Positions 35,637 through 61,023 are shown, counted from the first letter of the stretch. The stretch: DNA of 64,000 bases from Allium sativum (GCA_030737875.1 CM060915.1:357117863-357181862); one strand, 5' to 3'. A program made the numbers and translations. Notes: generated from the sequence alone by a model not told the origin.

Positions 35637-38600
35637 TATTATTTAGTATCTTTTCCGTTTCATTCAAATTATGATAATTTGTCTTACTAAGTAACATGAA
35701 AAAAAAATCAGAAATTAAAAAATAAATCATCAGCTAGCTCAGAAATAAGCATGGATCTTATTTTCACTATACCCAATAGCACCTCAATGGATTCACCGTA
35801 CCTTATTTTCCATTGTAGGAGAGGAGACGGAAGGCTTGTCATGATTTAGGGAACCTAAATAATCAATGATCGAGAACAACGCCTAACACCTCCGTTCCAG
35901 GTGTTTGCAGATCATAACAACGCCCGATTGGGATTTTTCAGAGGACAGATTGAAGCAGAAATATGTTAGGAAGAATCGGAATTTTAGATCGGAAGTAAGC
36001 AGGAAAACAGATTCTTTTAGATAGAGAGGAAGGATGAAAGAAACCTGAAATCACGCGTTGAGAAAGAATCGAAATACGAACGTAGAATATGAATTCAATA
36101 AATCTGAGGAAGAAAAAGAACACGAAGAATGTAGAATTGGAATTCGATAAATCGGAGGGGAAAAAAGAACACGGAGGTGTACAGCAAAATCATCTCCTTC
36201 TTTCAAAATGCATAACTACAGACCTCCAAAGATCTGCAGTGTGACTTTCAACATTGCATCATCCCCTTCTCTCAAATCTTTCTCAAGCAAAATCATCTTC
36301 GAGCGAAACCTCTAAAAATGTAAACATCAACATCTCCTTTCCGCAAATCATAGCATCTCATGGCCAGTTAACTATGCATAACGTTAATTCTATGTAAATT
36401 TTGTCCACATAGTAAATATGGTTGCATATAAGCTAAATAAGTTGGTTCACATTGAAAATTTGGCATTAAAAAAGAGAAAGGAAAAAAAAATCATATCACC
36501 ATGAAGAAACGGAGGGATAACATAATCACTGAACTTCCACATATGTTTAATTTTGCAGAAGGGATAGGTATCACTGTGTATGAAATGAGTAAAAAAAGCT
36601 TTTTGACCATTGTAGAAAACGTAGAGCTTTGATAACATCTGTTAGTGGCTGTTTTGGTTAGATATCTATCCACCAATACTATCAAGGCATGTTCTGATGG
36701 CACATGTGGTTGACTTATAATCATGCACATGCATGCATATTGGTGACATCATAGCCATTACATTTGGTGGGAACTATTAGCCGATAAAAAAATATGTTTT
36801 TTCTGGCATAATAGTACAAATGGAGAGAAAAATTAACATATAAAAGAAAAAAAAACTTTTACCACTCCAGCCAATAAGCAACATAAAAAATAAACATATG
36901 CATTATGGTTTAGTTATCTTTTAATTAAAAACATATTTGTTCCATCATAGTGGATGAACAGGCCTATGAAATCATGAAATCACATTACATTTATTGCCAA
37001 AATGTTGAAAGAACTATTGCCTGGCCTGAAATAAATTCTCTTTGACCTACTTTAAGTTTTCAACACAAATACACTGGAAATATGCCAAATTCAGTCTAAG
37101 ATAATTACATATCCCTCCAACTTTCTAATTATGTCGCTCATCACATCAATTCAACCATATATAACAACAAATGAAGATAGCTGATAGGATTAAAACAAAG
37201 GACTTGAATTTTGATTTTTGGTTAACCATATACACTTGTTAAGAACCACAACGTTGAAAACTATAGTAGAATCACAAATTATAATCCAACCGACCATATC
37301 TTTAAAACTGAATAGCTTAAGATGATTCTGTTAATTCATTAACATTGGAATAATCACAGTTTCATAGCACATGGAATCAAATTTGATGACAAATATAACA
37401 AATTTAGAAGCAAACATACTTATCTGCTCACATACGTGATAAAAAAATATGTAGACAACAATAATCAGCTAAAACCAGTAAGTAAGTTAAGTAGAAAAGA
37501 AAGCATCGGTAATATTAAGAAATTACCGGAGTGGCAGTTGGATTTTTAGGAAGATCATGGATCCAACGATGGAACTGTCATGGATGGATTCCTTCAGCTG
37601 ATAATCAATGTTGAGGAAAGACAATTGAATACTGTTGAAATCATGGCTCCAACCCTTGTTCTGTGCAAGTACTTAATCTTGTAGCAGGTCATTTCGATCA
37701 ACTCATAATGGTAACAACGTATAGTGGCATACAATTAATGGATCCATACACTGGAGAAGTAAGTTGTGGGTTAGTATGGTGAAGGCACAAGGACAGTCGT
37801 GACTTTTGGTGTTTAGGCAATGGGTTTAGGATGAGTGGCGGCGGGATTTAGGTTTATACCTGGGCGAAGAACTGAATAATCATTAGCGTCACTAAAATCA
37901 GACTGCTCCTCTTTGGTATCATGGATTTTGGTTTAAAGGGTTTATAAAGCCCCGATTTAAGAAGACGATTCGACAGGAGAAAGATCTGAGAAGAAAATTT
38001 CGATTGGAAGGAACGATTTGAGAGGAGGAACAGGGAAGAAAAATCGCCTGAAGAAAAAAATATATCTGATTTTGGAGTTTGGATTGCGGAGGAAGAAATG
38101 GAGCAGAGTATTTAAGGAAAACGCAGATTTGAGGAAGAGAAAGAAGGAAGACGGAGATAAGATTAATGTTGAGCGAAAATCAAGGCTTAATTTATTGGCT
38201 CAGACAATTTGGTTTTGGCTCTTACAGTAGACAAACCTCCCTAACGGTCGGTTTGATTAAAGATATGTGTGTGTGCGCGCGCGCGCGCGCGTGTGTGTGA
38301 CAACAAAATACCTGTGAACTTTGTAATGCAACTGCATCGTTTTTCACTTCTATCGTAAAATTTCCAATCAACTCAAAACCTTCAAATATGTCTGTGGTCG
38401 TGTACATGCTTGAACCTCTGTGTACATTATTCTCACCAACACATATAGTCAATCTTGCATAAGCAAAAATAATCATAACTATGAGATTTTAACATTCTAC
38501 ATATATGTTATATCACAAATACATGTTAGTTAGATTTTCAACTAATAAAACATAGTCAACGAGAATTTGGACAATGAATGATAATTAGAACAATGGTAGA

Positions 38601-39368
38601 ATGGGAAAAAAAAAAACTTTGCGCTCTTTAATCTTGCTTCCAGAAGTAAGAGACGGTTTTTCCCGAATCATCCCTTTTATAATAATTAAAAAATTGCAAT
38701 TGTCAACCTTTGTTGTATCGTCTTTTGACTGTAAGATGACATATAAAGAAACTATTGCATGTATCACAGTGGAAGTTCACTTGCAACTCAAGCTATATGA
38801 GTTGACATTGATAAAGTAAGAGAATTTAGGGATTATTTTGTTACGGTCACCATAAACCATGTTTGGTGAGGGCTATCAAATTTTATGTAAACACCCGCAG
38901 CTCATACATTAATATATTATGAATACCTTTAACGATGGTGAATAATAATTACAAAACTGAATTTTAAAAATTCTAACTGTTTGTATTTAATAGGATCTGA
39001 TGTACTATTCCTGTTTATATTGTCTGAAATCCTGTTTTATAGTGATGGGGACATAAATAATTATACTGTGGTATTGAAACTATAGTAGAATTTTATAAAA
39101 GTCGAAACATGAACAGAACATATTGGAAAGAAAAAAAAGACAGGCTTATTTTCGTAAAGACAATTACTATAACAATGAGTAATAAATATAGTGATGGAGA
39201 AACTCTCTAAAGGGCAACTACTTTTTTTTCTTTCCAATTTCATGCTACATTAGATAGCAAGGTATTCTTGGCATCTTACTTGCCAAGTAAGAAATGTAGA
39301 AGACATGCAGGCATCATCAATAAAAAGGCGCAACTAGTTGATATATGACAATTAAGAGATAAAATATC
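35637..39368. other. Intergenic, no gene recognised
   Basis: AT-rich. Short ORFs (35938-36123 minus, 36447-36730 minus, 38018-38230 plus) show low complexity or no family resemblance. A GT/GC microsatellite lies at 38265-38299. A purine-rich stretch spans about 37970-38170. Confidence 0.4.
38265..38299. repeat. GT and GC dinucleotide microsatellite
   Basis: GT repeats, then GC repeats, then GT repeats, about 35 bp. This can form Z-DNA in principle. Confidence 0.9.
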
Positions 39369-39697
39369 AAATTGATATTAAGAGATAAATTAATATACTA
39401 GATGACCTTTAAGTCTAAAATATTAAATTTAAGACTACATGAAAACAAAAAGAAATTGGACTAGCAATTTCGTCTTCAAAATAATATTTCAATGCTTAAT
39501 GGAGGCAAGATTTGAAGGAAAAGCAAAACTAAAAAGATCCAAATTAATATTGAAAGAAAATATTAGAAATAACAGTAAAAAGATTAAGCTTGACTATAAC
39601 TATAAATACGATTCAAAATAGTGTTATATGGATGCGGGGAATTCAAGATGCTAACACAATGGTATGAGAAAAATCGGTATATCCCTTTATTATTAAA
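39369..39697. repeat. 328-bp dispersed repeat, copy 2
   Basis: Same orientation and almost the same sequence as 22802-23129. Small substitutions and single-base indels separate the two. Confidence 0.8.
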
Positions 39698-41427
39698 TTT
39701 CTTTAGTCCATATAAATTGCTATTATTTTAAGGTAAAACACGGCGTTATATAACTAAAGCTTTTCAGATCAAGAAATATCTTATCAATCTTTTATGATAA
39801 ATTCAAATGATTCAAAATCAGCAAATTTTACTCAAACAACAATAAAATACTATGCTCACACCAAAAATAAAAATAAATTTTTATACACCAAATTATACTT
39901 CTACACTCAACAAATTACAACACTACCCATATTTTTCAATAAAATCACATCTTCACCTTGTTTTTCATTCCTTTCTATTCGAACAAAATCCAAAAATTAT
40001 AAGATTCAACTCTTTGGATAAATTTTATTCGAAAATACCAACATCTTTTTCAAAAATCATTATCTCAATTTGATTAAATAGAAAATAAATATATTTATGA
40101 ACGAGGAAAAGACGATGATTACCTTGTTGTTGTTCTATTCAAGCTTATATTTAAGTCCATAATTAAAACTCTTAATGTTACTTTTAGACTATCAATTGTG
40201 ATTTTAATTTAATAGATTTTAAAAACAATTTAACCATTGCAATGAAGAAGAAAAGAACAAAATTATTTTAAAATTTGATTTGAAACAGATGTTTGTCAAC
40301 TTGTTAAGTAGCCATTTGAGTTGAATCATCCATTAGAATATTTCCAAATCACAAATATTATTTCAAAATATTCAAATTTAGTGCATATCTTGACTTTGAA
40401 TTATGCTTAGCATCAAACATTTTTTTAAAAGAAATTGTAAAATAGAACATCGACTATGTAAAATGACCAAATTAGGTTTTGTCATTTCCACGGATGAAGG
40501 AAACGCCGCGAACATCAAATTCGCAAGGGCCAATGCGCCATCTCTTTGCCTCAGTTTTTAACAAAACTAAAAACCATTATAACCAAGCAGTGTATTTGGC
40601 TTAAAAACAGATTTTGCTTGAAAGCAATATTTTGAGTTTTTACTTTGCTTACGTATTAGAAAAATGTTGAATAAAAGGACGACAAAGAATGAAATGAAAA
40701 TCGTTGAAGGATGTGGACGACGTAAGGAAGGAGACAAGAAAATGAAATCAGGAAAAATCAAAAGAAATCGTTTTCAATTTTACATGTTATAATCAATTTC
40801 AAAATAAACCGGTTTTGGAATGCACATAACTTTTTAAAAAAAATTACAACCAATTAGTCGTAAACTTGAGAAATTAAGATGACATCCAACTTATCTTACA
40901 TTTTTCATTTTGAAGTTTCAACATTAATTAAAAATAAAAAGAAAAACGAACAAACGTCATCGAAGATGAGAAAATGTTATAAGTACGACGGAGAGATTTT
41001 AGAAACGCAAAAACGATGAACTGCATTTTATTCTTTCATTATTTCTCAAAACACGAAAAGTAAAAGAAAAACACTTTCATTTTTGTGTTAACTTCGTCTT
41101 TCGTTTTACACTTTTGTGTAGATGAACATCCAAAATAAAAAGGGTAAGCAGAACCCTCCCTACTTTTTTCTCAAAAAGTTGCGTATGGTATGTGATCTTG
41201 TTAGAAGGCCCACGTCGGACCACAGTCATTTCAAGAACCACAAACGAGCCCTAAAACTTTAAACCTCACAGCAAATTCATTATTAGAACAGCACTGCAGA
41301 TCTTACAGACAGTGATTCATATTTGACACTGATTGCATGAGTTATCAATCATAGTTTTACATGAATAATGAAAGGACAACACTAAGCGAAGTGCTAAAGC
41401 AACATGAATGGCGCAACCATCTGGGTA
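39698..41427. other. CRT3 downstream region and intergenic DNA
   Basis: The part just below 41428 is the probable CRT3 3' untranslated region, on the minus strand. AATAAT-like words near 41368-41363 and 41287-41282 (minus) could serve as polyadenylation signals. No gene was recognised further down to 39698. Confidence 0.4.
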
Positions 41428-53397
<11,970 letters not shown>

Positions 53398-54118
53398 TTT
53401 CTGACCGATGAGATCGGATGTTAGTCAAGGTTAGAGTCGTTAGACATACAGAAAGGGTGTGTATTAAGCTGGCCTTTGTGAACATGAGGTCAGGTATTAA
53501 AGTCAAGGTCAGACATATCGAAAAAGGGTGTATAAAAGTACGGAGCTTTGTTTGGAAATATTTGGGATAAAAATGAGTAAGATTATTTTATTATGCTTCC
53601 GAGTCCGTGGAAAATAAGAGTACGGAAAATAATTATTTTTTTAAGGTTTAAACGTTAAAAACAATTTTCAAGTTAATAGTTTTGTACGACTTCTTTTCCA
53701 TGCAATTTGTAATATGCACTGTAAATGCAAAACACAAAACTTGTTTTATGTTATAGTAATTACAATGTAAAATATAACACACGACGTTTAATTCGTGAAC
53801 AATATATTGGAATATTTTTTATTGTAAAACTAAAAGAAAAATTAATAAAATTTTGTTACATATTTTATATTTGTATCTGTATGTGTGTACATATACATAT
53901 GTATATTCGGATATGAATAACTCAGTACGCATTCACATATGTTTATATGTATATTTTATAATTTGTTAAATATACACTTTAAATTTATTTATTTATTTAA
54001 AGTATATATATAGTTTTTGCACATACGCGTGCGTGCGCACACATACTCTTATACACACATACATACATATATTTGTATGTATATAACTGCCTTTCGAATA
54101 TGCATTTATTAGAAGTAC

Positions 54119-54161
<43 letters not shown>

Positions 54162-54485
54162 ATATGTCTATAATAGTTGTTATTAATATGTACATACATG
54201 CGCAGTTATAAATTTTAATAGCTATATTTTATGTTATATCAATTGTCGTAGTTATCATATTTTTGTGCTCCGATAATTAAATTAATACTTATGTTGGTTA
54301 TTATCGATAATCACATGCAAAATAAATTTATTAACCAAAAAAAAATATAAATCAAAATAATTTGAATTTATAGTAAATATAAATTACACAATTGTTAGCA
54401 ACAACACAAGATTGATGAAAAGGTAAATCTAATAAAATGATTTTTTTTTATATAAAAAAAAATAATATCCATTTACCATCCTACA
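53398..54485. other. CRT3 upstream region
   Basis: AT-rich sequence upstream of the CRT3 start. I see no TATA box that can be defended for the minus strand. TA, GT and GC simple repeats occur at about 53870-53910 and 54001-54168. Confidence 0.3.
54121..54168. repeat. AT microsatellite
   Basis: Alternating AT with a few TATG interruptions. Confidence 0.9.
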
Positions 54486-54904
54486 CAGTGACGTAACCAG
54501 GAATTTAACTTGGAGTGGGCGGATTATATTACGAGTGATAAAAACAAATAACACATAAATTACCCATGTTACAGTGTATGTAATCAGCGTGAGAAGGATG
54601 AACCGAAGGGGGAAAATTATTGATGCTTGGAATGAACTACTGTTGCAGTTGTTAATATGTGATGTAATACTTGGAATATGTTCATGTAACAACATGAAGA
54701 AATTCGTTGCAGAAATTCATCTTTTTTAGTTAACCAACTAATTGACTTTTGGTAACATGGACTGCTGTTGCTGATACTTGGAATGAACTGCTGATACTTG
54801 GAATGAACTTACAACAGCAGTTCATTCCATGTACATGTAACATATGACCCAAAATCTTGCCCCGGGCAGCTGCCCACCCCATGCTCTGCATGGTTACGTC
54901 CCTG
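54486..54904. mobile_element. hAT-type MITE (419 bp) upstream of CRT3
   Basis: Flanked by a perfect 8-bp duplication, ATCCTACA (54478-54485 and 54905-54912). Ends are CAGTGACGTAACCAGGA on the left and CAGGGACGTAACCATGC read inward from the right. Inside are several copies of ATACTTGGAATGAAC and an inverted CAGTTCATTCC, so it can fold on itself. No transposase. It lies 1.1 kb upstream of the CRT3 start codon. Confidence 0.9.
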
Positions 54905-54912
54905 ATCCTACA

Positions 54913-56394
54913 ATACCCTCTACCGCCATCACCTTTACACTCCACCTATCACCTTTTTCTAATAATCGAAATCGCCATCGAAGTTGCCTTAGTCAATGAA
55001 GTTGTCAATGTCATCATCGCAACCGTCAAAGCAGTCCAAAGTAATCACAAGCGCTTACACTTCATGCTCTTGATATCACTCGCCTTGCTTTCCTCGCCTA
55101 CGCGCATCATTATTTTTTTCCTTTTATCATAAATTTTTCACCGCATGCTACATTCCCTAATAAAAATCATGTTTTTCCACTATATTTTGTTGTTTTAAAA
55201 TAGTTTAAATTTTTCTAGAGTAAAACAATAATATACTTTTGCATTTGAATTGATATAAATTTGAAACGCTTATAATTTTGAACTGGATGTACAATTGAAA
55301 TTATATGAATTTAAACTATATTCGAATTTAACATTGTAATCTAAATGAGTTTAAACTTAATAATAAATTGACTGTAAATTGTTGCAATTAAATTAAAATA
55401 AATTCAAGAAATAAATTATAGTTGTAACATTTGTAATTTCAAACTTATTTCGAAAAAAATGCAAGTCATAAAAGTTATAAGTTTATTAAATGAAATAAAT
55501 AATTTTAACGAGCTAAATTCATTTTTAATATAGTGAAATAAATAATACATTAATAACGAAAAAAGTTTAACTAGCAGTTGCTTCTATTTCTGTGCAGACT
55601 AAATAATTCTCCTTTTCTCCTCCTCTCTTCAACGTTTCTGACAATTACTTCATTCCATTTCTTCTTCTATCGCATAGCCCTACTTCTCCTCAGATCCACC
55701 CTATTTTCCTTCTCTTCCAGTTTTCGCCATAGTGGTTTTTGCGTCGTTCTCCCAAATACTCAGATCCAGATCTAAAATTCATTCCTTGCTTTATAGATCT
55801 GCTTTATATTATCTTACCACTACCTTGAGATTTATTATTAACCATAGCCATCGTTTCACTCTGTCTTCTCAATATTCCCTGTTGTGTCCCCTCACAGATA
55901 CCACAGCCATTTCATTGTCGTGATTTGCAGTGGTTCGCGACTTTCCTCTTCAGTTCCTTACTACAGCCATTTAGTTTCTCCTATCACTGTATGCCCACCA
56001 AAAGGCAAGCCTCATGGTTGTGGATCGATTCATCTCGACGTGCTGGTTGGGTTATAGTCTTGGTGAGATTTCTCTCTGGTTTTGGTAGGTATACTGTCTT
56101 GCTTCTTGTTGGTCCTTTGTTGGTTTTAACAGTGTTGGGGTGATGGTTTTATGTTGAGTTTTGCACTTGGGAATACCCTGTGTGGTAAAGTGATGATGTT
56201 AGCGTAGTGGTGTGTAGTTGTATATGCATGCGGAGACTGTTCAGTTTTGCTCTTTTTTGTTGTTGGTTCTGTTTAATTTTGGGTAGGGTAGTTCTGAGAT
56301 GTTGGCGTGCTGGAATTCGTTTCACCACCTTCACCGCTTTTCGCAATCAAGGTAAAGCTTATGCTCTCGGTTTTGCTGGATTTTGTGGGTGGTT
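54913..56394. other. Intergenic, no gene recognised
   Basis: Pyrimidine-rich from about 55580 to 55920. Short ORFs (54857-55132, 55578-55775, 55925-56143) are rich in Ser, Leu and Phe and match no family I know. No terminal repeats were found. Confidence 0.35.
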
Positions 56395-56489
56395 TGTTGG
56401 AGAATGGAGTTTTGATGACAACAACGTCCTTATTTCAATTATCATTATTAATTGTTTATAAAATATATACTAACATCTCTATCCATAAT

Positions 56490-56558
<69 letters not shown>

Positions 56559-56563
56559 CGTGC
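56490..56563. repeat. CA, TA, TG and CG microsatellite
   Basis: CA, then TA, then TG, then CG dinucleotide runs. The CA and TG parts are complementary around the TA centre, so the tract is palindromic. It lies inside the probable LTR. Confidence 0.9.
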
Positions 56564-57811
56564 ATGATTTGTATACAGGACTTAAGTACTAAAGACCGTA
56601 TAGTTTTAGAGTTTCAAGAGATTCATAATTCGAAAGAGATTCAAGACTCATGAGTAATCAAGTTATCAAGAGTTCAAGAAAAATATAGTAATAGAGTCTG
56701 GTTTATATGTAATACTCTAAATAGCACTCCGGGTTCAAATTCAAATTTTGTTTTTCAAATTCTGATTTTTAAATTTAAATTTTGTTTTCAAATTATTCTA
56801 TCTTACTTATGATTTCAAATAAGTTATAGAGTTTTAATATAAGTTTATATATAGTTTTATAATCTTATGATTTTATAGTTTTAAACCTTATAATTTTGTA
56901 AATATGCTTATATAATATATATTTACATTTACATACGATTTTAAATTTAGAATACTCATTTATATCACTAAGTTTTAACTCAAGAATTTTCAGAATGATA
57001 TATATGTTTATACATTTGAAAAAATCAAAATTCAAAATGTTTAACATGCCTATGTCGACAAACATGTAAGGCTATGTCGACATACAACTGTCAGAAATTC
57101 AATTTTCAAAGGAAGCGTCTTTTCACTATTTGTAACATTCCAGAAGCGTTGCAACCTTTCAAATCTTATAAATAGGGGTTGATTTCGAATTTTTTGATAT
57201 ATCTTCTTCTCCATCTTCACCCCTTTTCATCCCACCATTAATATTTCATATTTTATTGATTTCTACACTTCTACTTTATCGATTACTACTCTAATTAAAT
57301 AAAACTTCTTCTTTTCTCACTCTCTATCCACTACTCTGTTAATTAAAGTGTTATTGAAGAGTTATAGGGCTGTTGTAATCATTTGGGAAGTGTTTGGAAA
57401 AGGGTGTGTTCCTTGTAGCCTTGAAATCAAGGAAAGGGAGCGGTGTTAACCTTGTAGCCATGAAATCTAGCGTGTTTGGAGAGGTGTTAACTTTGTAGCC
57501 GTGAAATCAAGGGGATTGTACTTGGATATTGATAATAATAAAACTCTATGCAATTCAGTGTTGCGTGGAACTGGATGTAGGAGTAATCCGAACCAGTATA
57601 AAACCCGGTGTGTTCTTTCCTTTTCTGCATTTTATATTTATATGTTTCTGTATTTGTGTTTGATTATGGGTTTGTGATCATCTCTGTTGTGTGTGATTCA
57701 TATAATAGATCATTTAAGTTTAAAATTTTCGTAAATTCCTTATAAATACCATTCATCCCCCCTCTAGTGTTAATCTTGCCTTAAGATCTGCATTTCGCGT
57801 TCCCTAACAAT

Positions 57812-57823
57812 TGGTATCAGAGC
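57812..57823 (+). other. Primer-binding site (initiator tRNA-Met)
   Basis: TGGTATCAGAGC, two bases after the probable LTR end at 57809. Confidence 0.9.
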
Positions 57824-57849
57824 TACGTATTCACTAGCAATACGTAGTG

Positions 57850-60045
57850 ACCACGGTGGAGAATTCAAAAATAAAAATTTTGAAAAATTTTGTAATAAAA
57901 AGGGAATAACCCATAGTTTTTCTTTCCCTAAAACCCATCAACAAAACGGAGTAGTTGAACATAAAAATAGATTGATACAAGTGTGTCCGAGAACTATATT
58001 ATCTGATAGTAATTTACCAAGGAATTTTTAGGCTGAGGCTGTTGCAACAACTTGTTATATTTAAATATAATTTCAATCAGACCCTTAACTCATAAAACAC
58101 TATACGAACATTTGTATAATAAGAAACCAAAAGTATCATATTTTAAAATATTTGGAAGTAAATGTTTTATTCTTAATACTAAAGATAATTTAGACAAATT
58201 TGACTTGAAATTCAATAAAGGAATATTTATTGTATATTCAAAGAGAAGTAAAGCATATAGAGTTTTTAATTCAAGAACCGATACTATAGAAGAAACCTTA
58301 AATGTATCCTTTGATGAAAACTATAAAAAAAAAATAACACAACACCACGAAGATGAATGTAAAAATGAGATCAATGAAGCAAATAATGAAGATAGTCAAC
58401 CAAATAAAAGGATTAGATTACTAAGAGACCACCCTATAGAAAATATCTTAAGAGATATTTAATCCATTGTTAGGACTCGAAAACATTTAAATAATATGAG
58501 TAATTCAACATTTATTTCTACTATCGAACCTAAGAATCCAAAGGAAGCATCAACTGATGATTCATGGATTCTTGCTATGCAAGAGGAATCAAATTAGTTT
58601 ACCAGGAATGATGTATGGGAACTTGTTCCTAGGCCAGAGGACAAAACTATAATTGAAACTAAATGAGTTTATAAAAATAAAATGAATGAACACAATGAGA
58701 TCATAAGAAATAAGGCACGATTAGTAGCACAAGGTTATACTCAAGAAAAAGAATATATTATGATGAAACGTTTGCCCCCGTAGCTAGATTAGAAGCAATT
58801 AGGATACTACTAGCCTTTGCAAACCATAATAATTTCAAATTATATCAAATGGATGTTAAAAGTGCTTTTCTAAGCGGATTTGTTAAAGAAGACGTATATG
58901 TAGAGCAACCACCTCTTTTTGAAGACGAAAAAGTACTAAATCACATATATAAACTAAAGAAAGCCTTATATGGATTAAAACAAGCTCCTAGAGCTTGGTA
59001 TGATCGATTAAGAACGTATTTATTACAATCTAACTTTGAAATTGGTAAAATAGATAATACACTTTTTATTAAAAGAAATAATAACGATATACAATTAGTA
59101 CAAATATATGTTGACGATATAATCTTCGGATCAACTAATAAATGAATAAAGAATTTTCAGATATTGTGACCCAAAAATTTGAGATGAGTCATATGCGAGA
59201 ATGTTAATTCTTCTTAAGCTTACAAATTCGTCAATTAAGGAATGTAATATTTATTAATCAAGAAAAATATGCAAGAAAATCAATTAATAAATATAATTTA
59301 ACTACAACAAATGGGAGATCGACACCAATGGAAACTAAAGTAGCCTTAAGTAAAAATGATACATCAAAAGACGTTGATCAAAAGTTATATAGAGGTATGA
59401 TAGGATCATTATTATATATAACCGCTAATAGACCGGATATAATGCATAATGTATGTCTCTGTGCAATATCAATCGCAACATAAGGAAACACATTTAAAAG
59501 CCGTAAAACGTATTTTAAGATATGTAAAACATACATCAGATTTTGGATTATTTTATCCTAAGGATGATTCGTTTGATTTAATTTCCTATTGTGACACTGA
59601 TTATGCGGGATGTAAATCCGATCGTAAAAGCACTAATGAAACATGTCACATCTTAGGACATTCACTAGTTTCATAGTTTAGTAAAAAACAAAATACAGTA
59701 TCCTTGTCAACAACTGAGGCAAAATATATCTCTGCTGCTTTGGCTTGTTCACGAGTAATATATATGCAACAAACTTTACAAGATTTTGGATTAAATATAA
59801 ATAAATCACCAATATACTGTGATAACACAAGTGCTATAAATATATCTAAAAATCCAACTCATCACTCAAGAACTAAACATATTGATATACGATATCATTT
59901 TCTAAGAGATAACATAAGTAAAGAGAAAATTTCACTTGAATTTATAGAAACAAATAGCAGAGATATTAACAAAACCATTCAACAAAGCAACGCATACTAA
60001 ATTTAGAAGAGAATTAGGTATTTGTTCATTAAGTGAACTAAAGTA
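57850..60045 (+). pseudogene. pol: Sirevirus-like pol, 5'-truncated and degraded
   Basis: 57854-58030 reads a GGEFKNKNFEKFC-like integrase segment and HQQNGVVEHKNRL. 58052-58462 is the integrase tail with YFKIFGSKCFILNTKDNLDK. 58490-58770 reads the linker and RT start, with a frameshift near 58760. 58770-59145 holds ETFAPVARLEAIRILLAFA, KSAFLSGFVKEDVYVEQPP, KKALYGLKQAPRAWYDRL and YVDDIIFGSTNK. After more stops, 59449-60000 is RNase H with SYCDTDYAGCKSDRKST, LSTTEAKYISAALA and TKHIDIRYHFLRD. Several stops and shifts make it non-functional. Confidence 0.8.
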
Positions 60046-60246
60046 ATTAAATATATTAATATATATAAGAATAACAATAAAAATCAGAAAAACAAAATTA
60101 AAATTGCATGTATGTCGACATATAACTGCCAGATTTCAAAAATTAATTCCTACCATAAGTTAGCTATAATAACTATTTTAACTTTCTACTTCGAATTTTC
60201 TTCTTCATTATCTCATTTCTAGAAAAACTCAAAACTAAAATAAACC

Positions 60247-60570
60247 ATGGCCTCCACTAATTATAATGATCAAATTAACCCTGAATCGTCTGTCGGACCA
60301 TCCGAATGTCCATTTCAGCACTCTACTCACGCTCGTGTGATAAAATTGGAAGAGAAAATGGAGTATGTTCTCTAAATGCTTGTTGAAATACAAGTTCTGC
60401 AAATTCGGATGAATCAATAGCATATAAAACGAGGAAAGATAATGAGAAATCTACAAAAGTTTGTTATGGATAATCAAGCAAATCCAATTATCATCGAAGA
60501 TGATAATCCAACAATGGAGGAGGAAGAAGCAGAAGAGATGTTAGATGTAATAACCCGTATTTTTAAATAA
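60247..60570 (+). pseudogene. Third ORF after pol (Sirevirus-type), two stops
   Basis: ATG in an ACCATGGCC context. The frame reads MASTNYNDQINPESSVGPSE, then a heptad-like KLEEKMEYVL region, and later an acidic NPTMEEEEAEEML tail. In-frame stops lie at 60373 and 60418. Extra ORFs after pol are known in Sireviruses and are sometimes called env-like. Homology of this one is inferred from position only. Its last codons (60546-60570) lie in the adjoining Gypsy LTR, so its true end was probably cut off. Confidence 0.45.
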
Positions 60571-60810
60571 CATGTTATAACATAAATCAAGGCAGAATTA
60601 AATGATAAAATCTGAATCAAGGGAAATGGACTGTGCCATTGCGTTCGTCTCGGAAAAATACGCGAAATAGAGTCCGAGTTTTCGAAAATCGGAGTCCGTA
60701 TGACCAAGTTATGGCCCGTCAAAGTTTTCAGAAAATTTCAAGTTCAAATTTGAATTCAGAATTCAAATTCAGCTGGGCAGGGCAGGCGGGAAAAGTTCCC
60801 GCCACCCCAA

Positions 60811-60895
60811 GTCGACTGGGGAGTCGACTTGGGAGTCGACACACCCCAGGCTATGTCGATTCACCAGTCGACACCCCTGTCGACTTGGGTGGTCG
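60811..60895. repeat. Cluster of GTCGAC palindromes
   Basis: Five GTCGAC sites and one GTCGAT within 85 bp, in contexts like AGTCGACTTGGGAG and AGTCGACAC. Confidence 0.8.
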
Positions 60896-61016
60896 GCCAG
60901 TCTGGCCTGGGTGCACCTGACTTGTTTCTCAAGACATGTTTGGAGGCTTGTGACGGATTTTAAAGGCTCAGATCTGAATTAGGGTTAATCCTATGGCCTA
61001 AACTAACCTAAACTTC

Positions 61017-61023
61017 TATAAAA
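61017..61023 (+). promoter_or_regulatory. TATA box of LTR promoter
   Basis: TATAAAA followed by GGACCC, about 470 bp after the LTR start. It is a plausible promoter for the element. Confidence 0.55.

Larger units (their letters stand above)
56395..60545 (+). mobile_element. Sirevirus-like Copia relic with internal deletion
   Basis: Probable left LTR 56395-57809 (TGTTGGAGAATGG, with TTTTGATGACAACAA near the start, ending CCCTAACA), followed by a tRNA-Met primer site at 57812-57823. Gag, protease and the first half of integrase are missing. From about 57854 the sequence reads on from the second catalytic region of integrase. Reverse transcriptase and RNase H follow, then a further ORF. IFGSTNK after YVDD and an extra ORF after pol fit the Sirevirus branch. 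No right LTR was found: a Gypsy-type LTR begins at 60546. Confidence 0.7.

Noticed and set aside
38018..38230. 70-aa basic ORF
   Set aside because: Lys/Arg-rich reading of a purine-rich stretch, with no family resemblance.
53993..54199. Tyr/Ile-rich ORF on the minus strand
   Set aside because: It is the translation of AT, GT and GC simple repeats.
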